The position numbers and the translations under genes were made by a program. Under the pieces are notes generated by a model, which saw only the letters and a list, made by a program, of their open reading frames with translations, was not told where the DNA came from and did not search any database. From assembly GCA_027493675.1 (NCBI GenBank), contig JAOSKI010000012.1, forward strand, positions 1 to 64,000: a stretch of 64,000 bases of DNA, written 5' to 3'. Of the stretch, positions 19,652 to 29,340 are shown piece by piece. Origin of the DNA: Microthrixaceae bacterium. GTDB taxonomy: Bacteria; Actinomycetota; Acidimicrobiia; Acidimicrobiales; Microtrichaceae. The first letter of the stretch is position 1. Every line of letters begins with the position of its first letter.

Positions 19652-20419
19652 TCCCCGCAGGCCACATCACCCGATGGGCGAAGAACGCACCTTGGCCGAC
19701 TCGCGAGCAGGTCGAGCAAGACCTCGTGCTGTCGCGGCTGATCGTGGAGATCGCCAACCATCCGCTGCTCGGCGGCGAGCTGGTGTTCCGGGGAGGCACC
19801 TGCCTTCACAAGCTCCACCTGCCGACCCCGCGCCGCTACAGCGAGGATCTCGACTACGTGCGGGTGACCAGCAGCCCGATCGGCCCCTTGCTCGACGCGC
19901 TGCGCGAGGTCGGCGACCTACTCGACCTCGAGGCGCGCACCCAGGTCTCCCAACACCCCAAAGGTCCAGTTCCGTAGCACGTTCGGCTCGGGTGCTCCGA
20001 TGCGCATGAAGGTCGAGATCAACACCTACGAGACCAGCCCGGCCCGACCCCTCATCCGACTCCAGTACACGGTCGAATCGCCTTGGTGGAGCGGCCAGGC
20101 CGACGTGCAGACCTTCACGTCGCCGGAGCTGGTGGCGACCAAGCTGCGAGCGCTCCACCAACGCCGCAAGGGGCGCGACCTGTTCGACCTGTGGCTGGCG
20201 TTGACGGAGATGCGCCTCGACCCCGCCGAGATCGTCGCCTGCTTCGCGCCCTACCGGCCTGAGGGCTACGACCGCGTGGCTGCCGAGGCGACTCTGGCCG
20301 AGCACGTGGCGCACCCCGGCTTTCGTGGTGACCTCGCCGTGCTCACCGAGCTGCCCGCCGACTACGACATCGACACCGCGGCCGCGCTCATCACGACCGA
20401 ACTGCTCGCTCGCCTCTGA
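19648..20419 (+). CDS. AbiEii-type nucleotidyltransferase toxin (element B), one frameshift
   Basis: Toxin partner with GTG 19648 in a GTGA overlap. The NTase core is ELVFRGGTCLHKLHLPTPRR then YSEDLDYVRV (GGT and DxD motifs). After a shift near 19965 it continues MRMKVEINTYETSPARPLIR, VQTFTSPELVATKLRALHQR, RKGRDLFDLWLALTEMRLDP and a tail ending ITTELLARL. The K-ALHQRRKGRDLFDLW stretch is a hallmark of AbiEii proteins. Total length is about 256 residues, a normal size. Confidence 0.82.
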
Positions 20420-20589
20420 AGACCGACGGGTTCATCTACGCGTGAGAGGACGAAAGCCCCGGCTCCCGACCTAGGCGATCCGTGGATCCTCGGTCTGGCC
20501 CTCCGGGACCCCCTTCCCGACGGAGCAGTACCGTCAGGCGTGCGAGCAGTATCGACCCAACGGAGCAGGACTTCAACATGCCGACGTGC

Positions 20590-21473
20590 TTACCAGTCCT
20601 CTGTCGCTGAGGTGACGACGGCGCCGAGGTCGCCGCGGACGCCGACGTAGCGGCTGAGGGTGAACGTGGCGTTGGCGTGGCCGAGCAACGTGGCGACGAC
20701 TGCCGGGTCGAGACCGACGTCGAAGAGCATCCAGCACGCGGCGACGTGACGGAGGTCGTGGGGATGCCACATCGCGGCGGTCGGGCGCTTCATCGGCCAG
20801 CCGGTATCGCGGGCGGCACGCGCCCAGACTCGCTGGAACCAACGTCGGCTCGCGAAGCCGCCGTCCGTGCTGGAGAACAGCAACCCTTCGGCACCGCGCT
20901 CGAGCTCGGCCCGAAGCCGACTGTCTGGCCTTGGACCTCGGCGCTCGGGCTATTGCGCACGAGCCACATCGGGTCGGCGTCGCGGGCCAGCCATCGGTTC
21001 TTGTGGGCGAACGTCACCATGACCCTCATTGACGAGCCGACGTTCTGCACCGTCGACGGCGTAGGCCGCTTGCGGGCCCGGTCGAGCACGGCCTCCGAGT
21101 CGGCGGGCGACCACGTCGTGAGCGCCAGCTCGCCGAGCACCGGCCGCACCCACATGCGCAGCAGGTACTCCTGGCGTTCGGCGTAGCGGGTCGAGCGCGA
21201 CTCCGAGGCTGGCGAGGTAGCGGTCGATCAGGCCGCCGACGTTCGACGGCGCGGGCAGGCGACCGGGCGTCATCGAGGACGAGGACTGGAGCTTCTCGAG
21301 CTCGCTCGCCCTGGAAGCGCGGCGTCCTCGGTCGTGAACTTCTGGCTCACCCGGACACCGTCGACGCCGGGGGCGACCACCCGGTAGCGCGGCTCGGCCG
21401 CTGTCGGCGCGTAGATGCGGGTACCGAACTCGAACGACACGAGGGGCTTGCGGTAGCGGCGGCTGCCGGCCAT
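20590..21473 (-). CDS. Second-type tyrosine integrase (element B), frameshifted
   Basis: A recombinase unrelated in detail to that of A and C. ATG 21473 begins MAGSRRYRKPLVSFEFGTRI. The core-binding region is MWVRPVLGELALTTWSPADS and SSMRVMVTFAHKNRWLARDA. The catalytic C-terminus shows FQRVWARAARDTGWPMKRPT, AMWHPHDLRHVAACWMLFDV (HxxR), VVATLLGHANATFTLSRYVG (GH and Tyr nucleophile) and ends TSATEDW. Frameshifts lie near 21260, 21180 and 20885. It lies about 220 bases left of the right att site of its own block. A remnant of a relative lies at 33672-34110. Confidence 0.75.
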
Positions 21474-21561
21474 GTCGGAACTTCCTCCTTCAGGCACGAA
21501 CGCCCAGAGACAGAAGGAAGCTCGACGACACCAGATCACACACCCGGGAGCTTCGACGGGT

Positions 21562-21581
21562 TTGTGCCCAGATTGTGCTCA
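21562..21581. promoter_or_regulatory. Putative integrase arm sites, right end of element B
   Basis: TTGTGCCCA (21562-21570) and TTGTGCTCA (21573-21581) repeat, with the same spacing, the doublet at 16917-16936 at the other end of the block. Each doublet is 110-140 bases from its att core. Confidence 0.5.
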
Positions 21582-21691
21582 CCTCGGGCGGGCGAGGTCA
21601 ACGGCTCGGGCGCGAGAACCCAGGTGGCGCAACGGTATTCGCGTCATCGAGCGACCAGCTCGCCGCTGCCGAGGACGCTGTTGCCGATCCC

Positions 21692-21733
21692 CTCTCAAGG
21701 TGGCGGCACGGGTTCGAATCCCGTTGGGGGTGC
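21692..21733 (+). repeat. att site 3 (tRNA-Glu 3' half)
   Basis: An exact copy of the segment from CTCTCAAGGTGG to TTGGGGGTGC. It is the B/C junction, followed by the CCCCTGCA/TGCAGGGG hairpin at 21743-21760. Confidence 0.88.
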
Positions 21734-21784
21734 TCCGAATCCCCCCTGCAACTGCAGGGGATTCTTCGGTTCCGGGCCAGGTTG

Positions 21785-22944
21785 ACGCTGACGTGACAAC
21801 CGTGCGCCCGCGAAACCCGCGGGCACCCGCGGGGCGGTCGGCCGGATCGGGTCCGCTGTCGTCGGCGTTCGCCGAGGTCCGCAGCCCGTCGACCAGCTCA
21901 TCGAGCCGCTCTGCCAAGGCTCGGTCGCGGTCGGCTGCGGCCTTCTGGTAGCGGATTGCCGCCGACGTGGTGGAGTGGCCGAGGCGGGCCATCACCTCTC
22001 GCATCGTCGCCCCCTGCTGGGTCGCAATCGTGCCGGCGGCGTGGCGCAGATCGTGGAAGTGCACCTCGTCCAGCCCGAGCGCCGACCGCGCGGCACGCCA
22101 CTCCCGCTGGAACCAGCCGTCGCTGATGATGCCGCCCGCTTCGCCGGGGAACAGCGGATCGTCGGGGTCGCCGCTGACGAAGTTGGTCAGGTGGGCGTCG
22201 ATGGCGTCGAGCACGAAGCGGGGGAGCGTGACCGTGCGCTGACTCGAATCGGTCTTGGTGGTCTTGCGGCGAGAGCGCTTGTCGATCGACTCGCGGACGG
22301 TCAGGGTGCCGTGCAGACGGTCGTAGCTGCGCAGGCGGAGGGCCCGCAGCTCGCCGTAGCGCAGGCCGGCGAAGCCGGCGACGAGGATCATCGGGCGGAT
22401 CCGGGCGTGGGCGATGTCGGCGAGCGCCAGGACGACCTCAGCGGGCACGAAGGGCCGCTCGGTGTGCGGGTCGGATCCGGCGCCCTTGATGCGACACGGG
22501 TTGCGGGGGATCAGGTCGTCCTCGACGGCGGTGGCGAGGATGGCGTGCATGATCCGGTACGCCCGTGAGGCGGTCGAGGGGATGCGTTCGCGCAGTGGAC
22601 GGTGCCAACGCCGCACCTCGTCGGGGGTGAGCCGGCCGATCGGGGTGGCGCCGAAGGTGGGGTACACGTGGCGTTCGAGCGTCTCGGCGTAGTTGTCCCG
22701 GGTCGTGGCGGCGAGCGACCGGCCCTCGAGCCACTGCTCGGCGTAGCGGCGGAACGGGATGCGCCCTCCGGTCGGGTCGTACGCGATGCCGCGGCTCTGG
22801 GCGGCCCTCGGTCTGCGACTTGAACGCCTTCGCACGCTCCAGCGAGTCGAAGCGCCGGGAGCGCTCGGTCTGGCCCGGTGCGGGTCGCCACCGCACCTCG
22901 TAGCGGACACCCTGGGCGGTGTTGAGCCGACGGATCGACGCCAT
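21785..22944 (-). CDS. Tyrosine integrase of element C
   Basis: A near-identical copy of the integrase at 11390-12549. It starts ATG 22944 (MASIRRLNTAQGVRYEVRWR) with one frameshift near 22808, after which a long unbroken frame runs through the catalytic domain. It retains FAGLRYGELRALRLRSYDR, SQRTVTLPRFVLDAIDAHLT, EVHFHDLRHAAGTIATQQGA and GHSTTSAAIRYQKA, so all active-site residues (Arg, HxxR, His, Tyr) are present. It is the better-preserved copy and the best candidate for a functional recombinase. The 3' end is uncertain because frames stay open across the att site. Confidence 0.85.
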
Positions 22945-22953
22945 GGCCGGACG

Positions 22954-23174
22954 CTACCGGCTGACGCCGACACCGTCGCCGGCCCGTCGCCGCTCGACGA
23001 ATGCATGCACTGCGTCGAGCGGCATGCGCAGCTGGCGCGATTGATGTGCACCACCTCGAGCTCGCCGGCGGCGATGGCTCGTACGGCGAGCGTTCGCCCG
23101 ATCGCCAGCATGTGCGCCGCTTCCGGGATCGTCAGGAGGAGGGGTTCGGTGTCGAAGAGCGACGGCTGTTCCAT
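22954..23174 (-). CDS. Excisionase/HTH protein of element C
   Basis: Homologue of 12559-12778. It begins MEQPSLFDTEPLLLTIPEAA, then HMLAIGRTLAVRAIAAGELE and VVHINRA, with a frame slip near 23035. It ends 10 bases before the integrase start. The helix-turn-helix is conserved, but RTLAVRAIA replaces RTLAYELIA in the recognition-helix region. Confidence 0.72.
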
Positions 23175-23272
23175 GCCCTGCTAAGGCGCGTCAACGGGTT
23201 GTTGGTCGCGACCACAGTGCCGACGAAGGAAGTCGGGGGACATCGCGCGGGGGTGCTCGTACGCTCGCCCAG

Positions 23273-23883
23273 ATGTGGGAGGAACGGGGAAGCGGCATGC
23301 ATCCGCGCCATCGAGCACGGCGTGCTCGATGATCAGCTCCCAGTCGGCGGCAGCGCCACGAGGTCCTCGCCGTCGATCGTGACGGCGACGTCGCTGCCGT
23401 CCTGGAGGGCGGACGCGTGGCAAGCGACGTGGCAGCTCGGTCGTCGCACATGCGTTCCGGCGTGACGGTGGGACCTGGGTCTCGATGGGCTCCGCCGGTT
23501 TCGGGCAGCGACGACCCCGGATGGAGGACCGTTCGACCGTGAACTCTGGGTCGATCACCATCGAGATGGCGGGCTCGATCGGGGGCCGCCAACGTCGCGC
23601 CATCCACGACGCCGTCATCCGAGTCGGACCCGAGGTCGAGACGCTCCGCTGGCGAGGAACGGATCGGCCGGTCTCGCCCACCGGCTTCGCAATCGTCGTG
23701 TGGCGGGGAAGGCGGAGTCCGACGGTGGAGGCGTTCGATGCCGCCGGGCGCCTGGTCGACCGTCGCAACCTCGATCGTGCGCGTGCGTCGCGTCGGCGCA
23801 TCCGTGGCGTGAGCGGCTTCGCATGGTGCACGCCCGTCGCCGTTCCGGACGGCGACTGGTTCAGCTGCGCGCCCCCTCGCTGA
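23273..23883 (+). CDS. Conserved element protein of unknown function (copy 2), frameshifted
   Basis: Counterpart of 12878-13485 with the same divergent position next to the excisionase. After a broken N-terminus (MWEER, then ACIRAIEHGVLDD in another frame) the second half is clear: SITIEMAGSIGGRQRRAIHD, AVIRVGPEVETLRWRGTDRP, TGFAIVVWRGRRSPTVEAFD and RRNLDRARASRRRIR. A shift near 23810 spoils the C-terminus. No family is recognised. Confidence 0.48.
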
Positions 23884-23912
23884 GAGCGGTCGACCTCGGT
23901 CGTGTCAGACGT

Positions 23913-23938
23913 GGTCAGGGAGTGGCACAGACTGGCAA
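23913..23938. repeat. Left 26-bp inverted repeat of the XRE-GNAT cassette
   Basis: Begins GGTCAGGGAGTGGCAC and ends GACTGGCAA. It matches the reverse complement of 24860-24885 at 25 of 26 positions. It begins within a few bases of the point where identity with block A ends. Confidence 0.7.
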
Positions 23939-23959
23939 GTTGCGCAATGCGCAACTTGC
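23935..23959. promoter_or_regulatory. Perfect 12-bp palindrome, possible operator
   Basis: GCAAGTTGCGCA, one central A, TGCGCAACTTGC. It overlaps the inner edge of the left inverted repeat and lies about 75 bases upstream of the XRE-GNAT gene. Confidence 0.5.
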
Positions 23960-24006
23960 GGACGTCAGCGGACGAGGTTGGATGACGTCCGATACCGCGT
24001 GACGAG

Positions 24007-24027
24007 ATGTGGAATCCCACATACACT
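24007..24027 (+). promoter_or_regulatory. Operator and -10 box of the XRE-GNAT gene
   Basis: ATGTGG-AATC-CCACAT (24007-24022) is an inverted repeat abutting TACACT (24022-24027), a -10 box 6 bases before ATG 24034. Self-repression by the XRE domain would be typical; this is inference. Confidence 0.45.
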
Positions 24028-24033
24028 GTGCGC

Positions 24034-24819
24034 ATGCTCGCTTGGGACGAACTCGCACAGCTCGACGGACTCGGCGGGTCCATCCGCGCCCGCCGGATCG
24101 AGCTCGGCTGGACCCAGTCGGAGCTCGCCGAGCGTTCCGGCGTTCCCCAGGCCGACATCTCACGGATCGAGAACGACCGCCTCGACGCCCGCTGGTCGAC
24201 CGTGCAGCGGCTCCTGACGGCGCTCGCCGAGGGTGCCGAGCCCGCCGGAGCCTCGCCAACGGGCGACGGGTGCGGCCACCCCGACGCCGTCCAAGAAGTG
24301 GACGCCGAGCAGGCCGGCGGCGCGCATCCAACGCTCCTCGACGTGATCCTGGCGACGCCGCTCCGGGCGACGACGCCGCACTGGCCTCGCTCGACCCGGG
24401 ATCCGACACATCGTGGCTCGACGAAGTCGCCGAGATCGTCGGTGGCCTCATCGCGTGGAGCGACGACCCGGCTGAGCACGCCTTCGATCGTCGGGTCGTC
24501 GTTGCGGAGGACGGTGGCCAGATCGTCGCCGTGGCCGCCCACGAGCGAGTCGAGCACGAACGGGCCGGGTGCTCGCTGGGCATCGGTACCTGATGGTCGT
24601 GGCCGTCCGCCAGGATTCGTCAGCGAACCGGACTCGCCCGCCTCCTCGCCGAGGCGGTGATCGCAGAGATGCAGTCCGACGGCGTGCAGTCCGTCAGCTG
24701 GCTCATCCACCCGGCGAACGCTGCGTCGCTGCGCGTTCAGCCGGAGCGTCTTCCCTGACGCGGACGAGTCGTCACCGCCAGAGGATGATCCCTACGTTCG
24801 GTTCGTCCTCGGCCTCTGA
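24034..24819 (+). CDS. XRE helix-turn-helix / GNAT acetyltransferase fusion, frameshifted
   Basis: A DNA-binding domain (residues ~12-65: SIRARRIELGWTQSELAERS, GVPQADISRIENDRLDARWS, TVQRLLTALAEG) is followed, after shifts near 24275 and 24590, by a GNAT-like domain: TSWLDEVAEIVGGLIAWSDD, RVVVAEDGGQIVAVAAHERV, LMVVAVRQDSQRTGLARLLA-like and WLIHPANAASLRVSRS. The end is FVLGL. The R/Q-x-x-G-x-A-type acetyl-CoA loop is recognisable. Such fusions act as autoregulated acetyltransferases or toxin-like regulators. The gene is flanked by 26-bp inverted repeats and may be a mobile cassette. Confidence 0.62.
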
Positions 24820-24859
24820 GGTGATCTCACGAGAGATTCGCAACTCCGCTTTGCGGACG

Positions 24860-24885
24860 TTGCCAGTCTGTGCCACACCCTGACC
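24860..24885. repeat. Right 26-bp inverted repeat of the XRE-GNAT cassette
   Basis: TTGCCAGTCTGTGCCAC followed by ACCCTGACC, the reverse complement of 23913-23938 with one mismatch. No direct target duplication is visible outside the pair (GACGT on the left, AAGGC on the right). Confidence 0.7.
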
Positions 24886-25116
24886 AAGGCGCATGGAAGG
24901 TCGGGTTCGCAGAGCCGCCGACTCCGCTCGACCTGGCCACGACCTCCGGCGAACTTCCTGATCGCGGCGGTCAGACCGGATCGAGGCGATGGCCGCCGGA
25001 CGGCAGACCCATCGCCTGGCGTGTCCGACGCTGTCCCCCTGCACCAGGGTTCCAGGGCGGTGCTCCCGTTGACCTACGCTTCTTCCCGTCCGCCCAAACG
25101 AGGGAGCGTCCCGACA

Positions 25117-25748
<632 letters not shown>

Positions 25749-25808
25749 ACCCCAATGCGGGGTTGAGTGCCACCTCCGGCTGAGCGCGGTTACGTAGGAT
25801 CTGCCGCC

Positions 25809-26770
25809 ATGTATCGAACTGCGATGCGATCAACCCGACTCGTGAGCCTTGCCGCCGTTGCGGTCGCTGGTTTGGTGGTGGCCGGCTGCGGCGACTCCGA
25901 GTCGGTCGAACCCACCCCGACGTCCGTGGTGGAGTATGAGGAGATCCGCTCCGAGGGACATGGCGAGGGTGACGACCACGAGGGCCACGACCTCGCCGTC
26001 GGTGCCAACACACCCAAGGACCCGAAGGGCCGCTTCTACCTGCACCACGGTGACCGTGGCCCGGACGTGACCACCCTGCAGGAGCGGCTGAACGAACTCG
26101 GTGCCGACCTCGGCGCCGCCGACGGAGTGTTCGGCGACAGGACCCTGCAGGCGGTGATGATCTTCCAGCGGGCCGAGTCGATCCAGGCGGACGGGGTGGT
26201 CGGCACCGCGACCTGGGCAGCGTTGGACGACCCGAGCACGACCGACATCGACTGGACGGCGGCCGACCTACCGACTGAGCACTCCACCGAGCCCGTGGCC
26301 GAGACCACCAGCGCCACGACCCCGCCCCCACCACGGGTCCTGCCGGCAATGGCGACGCGACGAACGTCGGGTCGCATCCGGCACCGGGCAACGACCCCGC
26401 GGCGGGCAAGTGGGCCAAGGGCGTCGTCACCCTGTCGAACCAGCAGGCCACGTTCCTACGACTCCGCCGGCAACATCGTGTTCCAGGCGCCGATCTCCTC
26501 CGGCAAGAACGGCCTCACGCCGACCGGCACCTTCCACGTCCAGTCCAAGAGCGAGCGTGCGTACGCCGGGCAACGGCGTCTACATGGACTGGATGACCCG
26601 CTTCAACGGTGGCATCGGCTTCCACTCCATCCCCAAGAAGTCCAGCGGAGAGGACATCCCCACGCCGCTCGGGCAGGCACCGGTGAGCCACGGCTGCATC
26701 CGCATGGCCGACGCCAACGAAGGTCGTCTTCCAGAACCTCCCGATCGGAGCTGTGGTAGAAGTCCACTGA
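25809..26770 (+). CDS. Lipoprotein L,D-transpeptidase with peptidoglycan-binding domain, frameshifted
   Basis: Peptidoglycan cross-linking enzyme. ATG 25809 gives MYRTAMRSTRLVSLAAVAVA then a lipobox LVVAGC. An acidic linker leads to a PG_binding_1 domain (YLHHGDRGPDVTTLQERLNE, DRTLQAVMIFQRAESIQADG, VGTATWAAL). After shifts near 26330 and 26455 comes the YkuD catalytic domain: NIVFQAPISSGKNGLTPTGT, FHVQSKSERAY, YMDWMTRFNGGIGFHSIPKK and the active-site box VSHGCIRMADAN. The end is GAVVEVH, TGA 26768. It differs from the backbone copy at 7860-8900 in having an N-terminal binding domain. Confidence 0.82.
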
Positions 26771-26788
26771 GCGCAGCGCCAGGAGCCG

Positions 26789-27720
26789 TCAGATCGTCGG
26801 GGTGAGCCGGTGAATCCTGCTCAGGACGCTGCCGGCTGTGTGGGTGACGTGCGGAACGTAACGCCTGCACCGGCGAGCCGTAGCCCATCGCCTCGCGGGC
26901 GACAGGCCATCGGAGGTGGGGGTGCGCAGGTGCCATGCTGCCTGCCTGATCCCGAGAGCGAGCATCGTGACCGCGGCCAGCCATCCGAACTCGCCGAGCA
27001 GCGCATCGGAGCCGGTGAACACCTGGTTCTCGACCTCGCCATCGAGCGAGAAGCTGGTCGCCACGAACGCGTTCCATGACCCGTGGGCGATCACGCTGGG
27101 CCAGATGGAGCGTGATCGCTCGGTGAGCACCCCCGACGAACAACACGAATCCGAGGATCGCCACGGAGAAGCGCAGAGCCCGCCGACCGTGCCGTAGAGC
27201 CCGCGAAGGTCAGGGGCGCGTGGTACACCCACCACACGGCCCACATGATCGCCGTGCTGGCAAGGAACGAGCTCCGCCGGCGCAGCGGCAGCCAGAGGAA
27301 CCCTCGCCATCCGATCTCCTCGCCGAGAGCGCTCAGGCTCGACCCGACACTCAGCGGGACCATCAGTACCAGGACCGAGCCGAGCTCGCCGCTGTGGAAG
27401 TCGACCATGCCCACGGTCGAGGCGGCGAACGTCACGACCAACGTCGCGAGCGCGGGAGGAACCCCGCGGCGATCCACCATGTGAGCTTTCCGAACCGGAT
27501 GACACCCGGCCCGAACACCGTCGCCAGCACCGCTCCGACGGTCGGAGCGAGCATCAGTCCCAAGGCGATCCTGGTCAGTTCGTCCTCGCCGCCGCCCCAA
27601 TCCGGCTGAGCCACGACGATCACCGCCGCGTAGAACGCGACGAGGCCACCGAAGTACAGGACCAGCCGCCGCGTGTCGTGGGCTGGATCGATGCGCTTGT
27701 TGATCGCCGATTGCTCAGGC
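26789..27720 (-). CDS. CPBP-family intramembrane glutamic protease, frameshifted
   Basis: Multi-pass membrane protein of the CPBP/ABI (Rce1-like) family; members process peptides or protect from bacteriocins, but many are uncharacterised. ATG 27720 begins MPEQSAINKRIDPAHDTRRL. Membrane segments are LVLYFGGLVAFYAAVIVVAQ, LATLVVTFAASTVGMVDF and VLVLMVPLSVGSSLSALG. The catalytic motif EEIGWRGFLW is followed by STAIMWAVWWVYHAPLTF (second motif) and, after a shift near 27180, SVIAHGSWNAFVATS (third motif). A frameshift also lies near 27455. Confidence 0.75.
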
Positions 27721-27885
27721 ATCCGACCTCCTCCGGCCAGCAGACCGTCGGGGGTCTGACATCCGCCGGCTACGATACGGCACGAGCGAGCGCGAACAGC
27801 GGCTCGTCGAAGCCCGCCGTGCACGTTGCGCAGACAGTCCCAGCAGCCGGTACAGGCGTCGGTGGGGTAGGGGCGGCGCCTGCGC

Positions 27886-28011
27886 GCCCGGCGAAAAACC
27901 CGCGGCCGCCCCGATTCGGGAGGCGTTCGCCGCTGTTCGGTCGATCGCGAGAACCCCGGAATTGCAGTCGTCTGCGTCCGTCACCATCCGTAGAAGTCGG
28001 CCCAGGGGTCG
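27886..28011. repeat. Conserved right-end motif, copy R2
   Basis: Same landmarks as R1 (CGCGGCCGCCCCGATTCGG, GTCGATCGCGAGAACCCCGG, GAAGTCGGCCCAGGGGTCG), ending at the att core of the C/D junction. Confidence 0.75.
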
Positions 28012-28053
28012 CTCTCAAGGTGGCGGCACGGGTTCGAATCCCGTTGGGGGTGC
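28012..28053 (+). repeat. att site 4 (tRNA-Glu 3' half)
   Basis: Exact copy of the att core, followed by the hairpin AATCCCCTGC-AATC-GCAGGGGATT at 28061-28084. Confidence 0.88.
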
Positions 28054-28060
28054 TCCAGAG

Positions 28061-28240
28061 AATCCCCTGCAATCGCAGGGGATTCGTGGGTTTTCGGGCC
28101 AGACCGATGCGGGTGGGACAAGCCTGCGCCCGCGGAAATCCCGCGGGTGGCGCGGGTGTGGAAGGCTCACCGCCGCCGTTCGCAGCCTTCCGGAAGCGGA
28201 TGGCGGCCGACGTGGTCGAGTGGCGGAATTGGCAATGACC
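28061..28240 (-). pseudogene. Left-end fragment of element D with integrase tail
   Basis: The hairpin and following bases resemble the left ends of A and C. About 28180-28235 encodes, on the minus strand, RHSTTSAAIRFRKAANG, the counterpart of GHSTTSAAIRYQKAA in the intact integrases but with Phe where the catalytic Tyr should be. The rest of the integrase and the excisionase are missing, so D is an internal-deletion derivative. Confidence 0.6.
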
Positions 28241-28324
28241 CCCTTCATCGTCGCCCCTAGCGAGGGTTCCGGAGGAGGTCCGTTGACCACTCGGCGAACC
28301 ACTGGCGCACGTCGGATTGTTCTC

Positions 28325-28639
28325 TCCGCTGGCATGGAAGCTCATCGTCTCGCCGTCGAGCGTCGCGACGAGCCGGGCGAACGTGGCGTGTCGGCGGATG
28401 ACCTCGACCGACCAACCGTGAGTGGCCAATGCAGCCTCGTACGCACCGACGAGTGGGCGGACGTCACCGGGTGGATCGCCGTGCTGCGCCGCCATGAGCG
28501 CGTCCAGGTCGCGGGTCGGCCGATCGATCACGCCGAGTGCCACGAGGGCCGAACCGCCGGCGAGTGCGAAGCCGGTTGACTCGGGGAGCCCGAACAGGAG
28601 ACGGGCGGCATCGCGTTGCAGCGCGGTGAGCCTGTTCAC
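28325..28639 (-). pseudogene. Nucleotidyltransferase toxin, 3' truncated (element D)
   Basis: GTG 28639 overlaps the XRE stop (GTGA). The protein reads VNRLTALQRDAARLLFGLPE, GFALAGGSALVALGVIDRPT, RDLDALMAAQHGDPPGDVRP and ATHGWSVEVIRRHATFARLV. GGS-A-L and RDLD are the NTase GS and DxD motifs. After LVATLDGETM the similarity stops and the frame runs into unrelated sequence, then the integrase remnant. Roughly the C-terminal half expected of AbiEii-like NTases is missing. Confidence 0.65.
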
Positions 28640-29166
28640 GATGCTGTCGGGAGTGCGGCTGGGTCGTGTGCGGAGCTCACCAGGGGCGCCCATGCCGACC
28701 GCAACGAGCGGGGCAGTACGAGGTCGGGCCAGGCCTCGCAGAGTGGCACCTCGTCGACGATCTCTTCGATGTCGGCCGGGGTGCCTTCCCGGAGGACGAT
28801 CTCGTAGGCACGGAGGCGGTCGTCGCGTCGGGAGAGGTCGAACGTGCGTGGAGGGCCACTCCACCACAGGTGAGGTGCCGCGTCGATCGAGCGGAGCGCC
28901 TCGCCCGGCGACAGCCGCCAGAGGCGCGACGGAACGGCGTACGGGCGCCGGTCAGCAGTCCAGGACCACACCACGGGAGGCTCGATGGCGACCTTGGCGC
29001 CGGCCACCCCGAGGAGCGCGACCGCGCTGTGGAAGAGCGGCTCGCGTCGACCGTGCTCGTAGGCGGCGATGTTGGGGCGCGCCACCCCCGAGCGCTGGGC
29101 GAGCACGGTCTGGGTCATGCCGGCCGCCCGGCGGGTGGCGCGCAGCACGCTGGCGAAGTCAGGCAT
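28636..29166 (-). CDS. XRE-family antitoxin/regulator (element D)
   Basis: 176 residues. The N-terminal helix-turn-helix is MPDFASVLRATRRAAGMTQT, VLAQRSGVARPNIAAYEHGR (residues 1-40). It is followed by a domain with LLGVAGAKVAIEPPVVWSWT, RSIDAAPHLWWSGPPRTFDL and YEIVLREGTPADIEEIVDEV. It overlaps a nucleotidyltransferase gene by four bases, the standard layout of XRE/NTase toxin-antitoxin pairs. A remnant of the same pair is found in block B (17938-18243). An inverted repeat sits 4 bases upstream of its start codon. Confidence 0.75.
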   Translation of the reverse strand: MPDFASVLRATRRAAGMTQTVLAQRSGVARPNIAAYEHGRREPLFHSAVALLGVAGAKVAIEPPVVWSWTADRRPYAVPSRLWRLSPGEALRSIDAAPHLWWSGPPRTFDLSRRDDRLRAYEIVLREGTPADIEEIVDEVPLCEAWPDLVLPRSLRSAWAPLVSSAHDPAALPTAS

Positions 29167-29169
29167 GTA

Positions 29170-29187
29170 TGTATCGTACTCGATACA
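29170..29187 (-). promoter_or_regulatory. Operator of the element D XRE gene
   Basis: TGTATCG (29170-29176) and CGATACA (29181-29187) form a 7-bp inverted repeat with a 4-base spacer, immediately upstream of the start codon at 29166. Its position suits autorepression. Confidence 0.5.
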
Positions 29188-29215
29188 CCCTGAGATTGAT
29201 CCGCCAGACTAGAGA

Positions 29216-29340
29216 GCCCCGCGAAAGATCCGCGGCCGCTGCGAATCGGGCTCGTACGCATGCATCCAGCCGATCGCGAGATCCCCGGAATTGCAGTCGT
29301 CTGCGTTCGTCACCATCCGCAGAAGTCGGCCCAGGGGTCG
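29216..29340. repeat. Conserved right-end motif, copy R3
   Basis: Shares CGCGGCCGCTGCGAATCGG, GAGATCCCCGGAATTGCAG, TCGTCTGCGTTCGTCACCAT and GAAGTCGGCCCAGGGGTCG with R1 and R2. It is more diverged in its first third. Confidence 0.72.
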
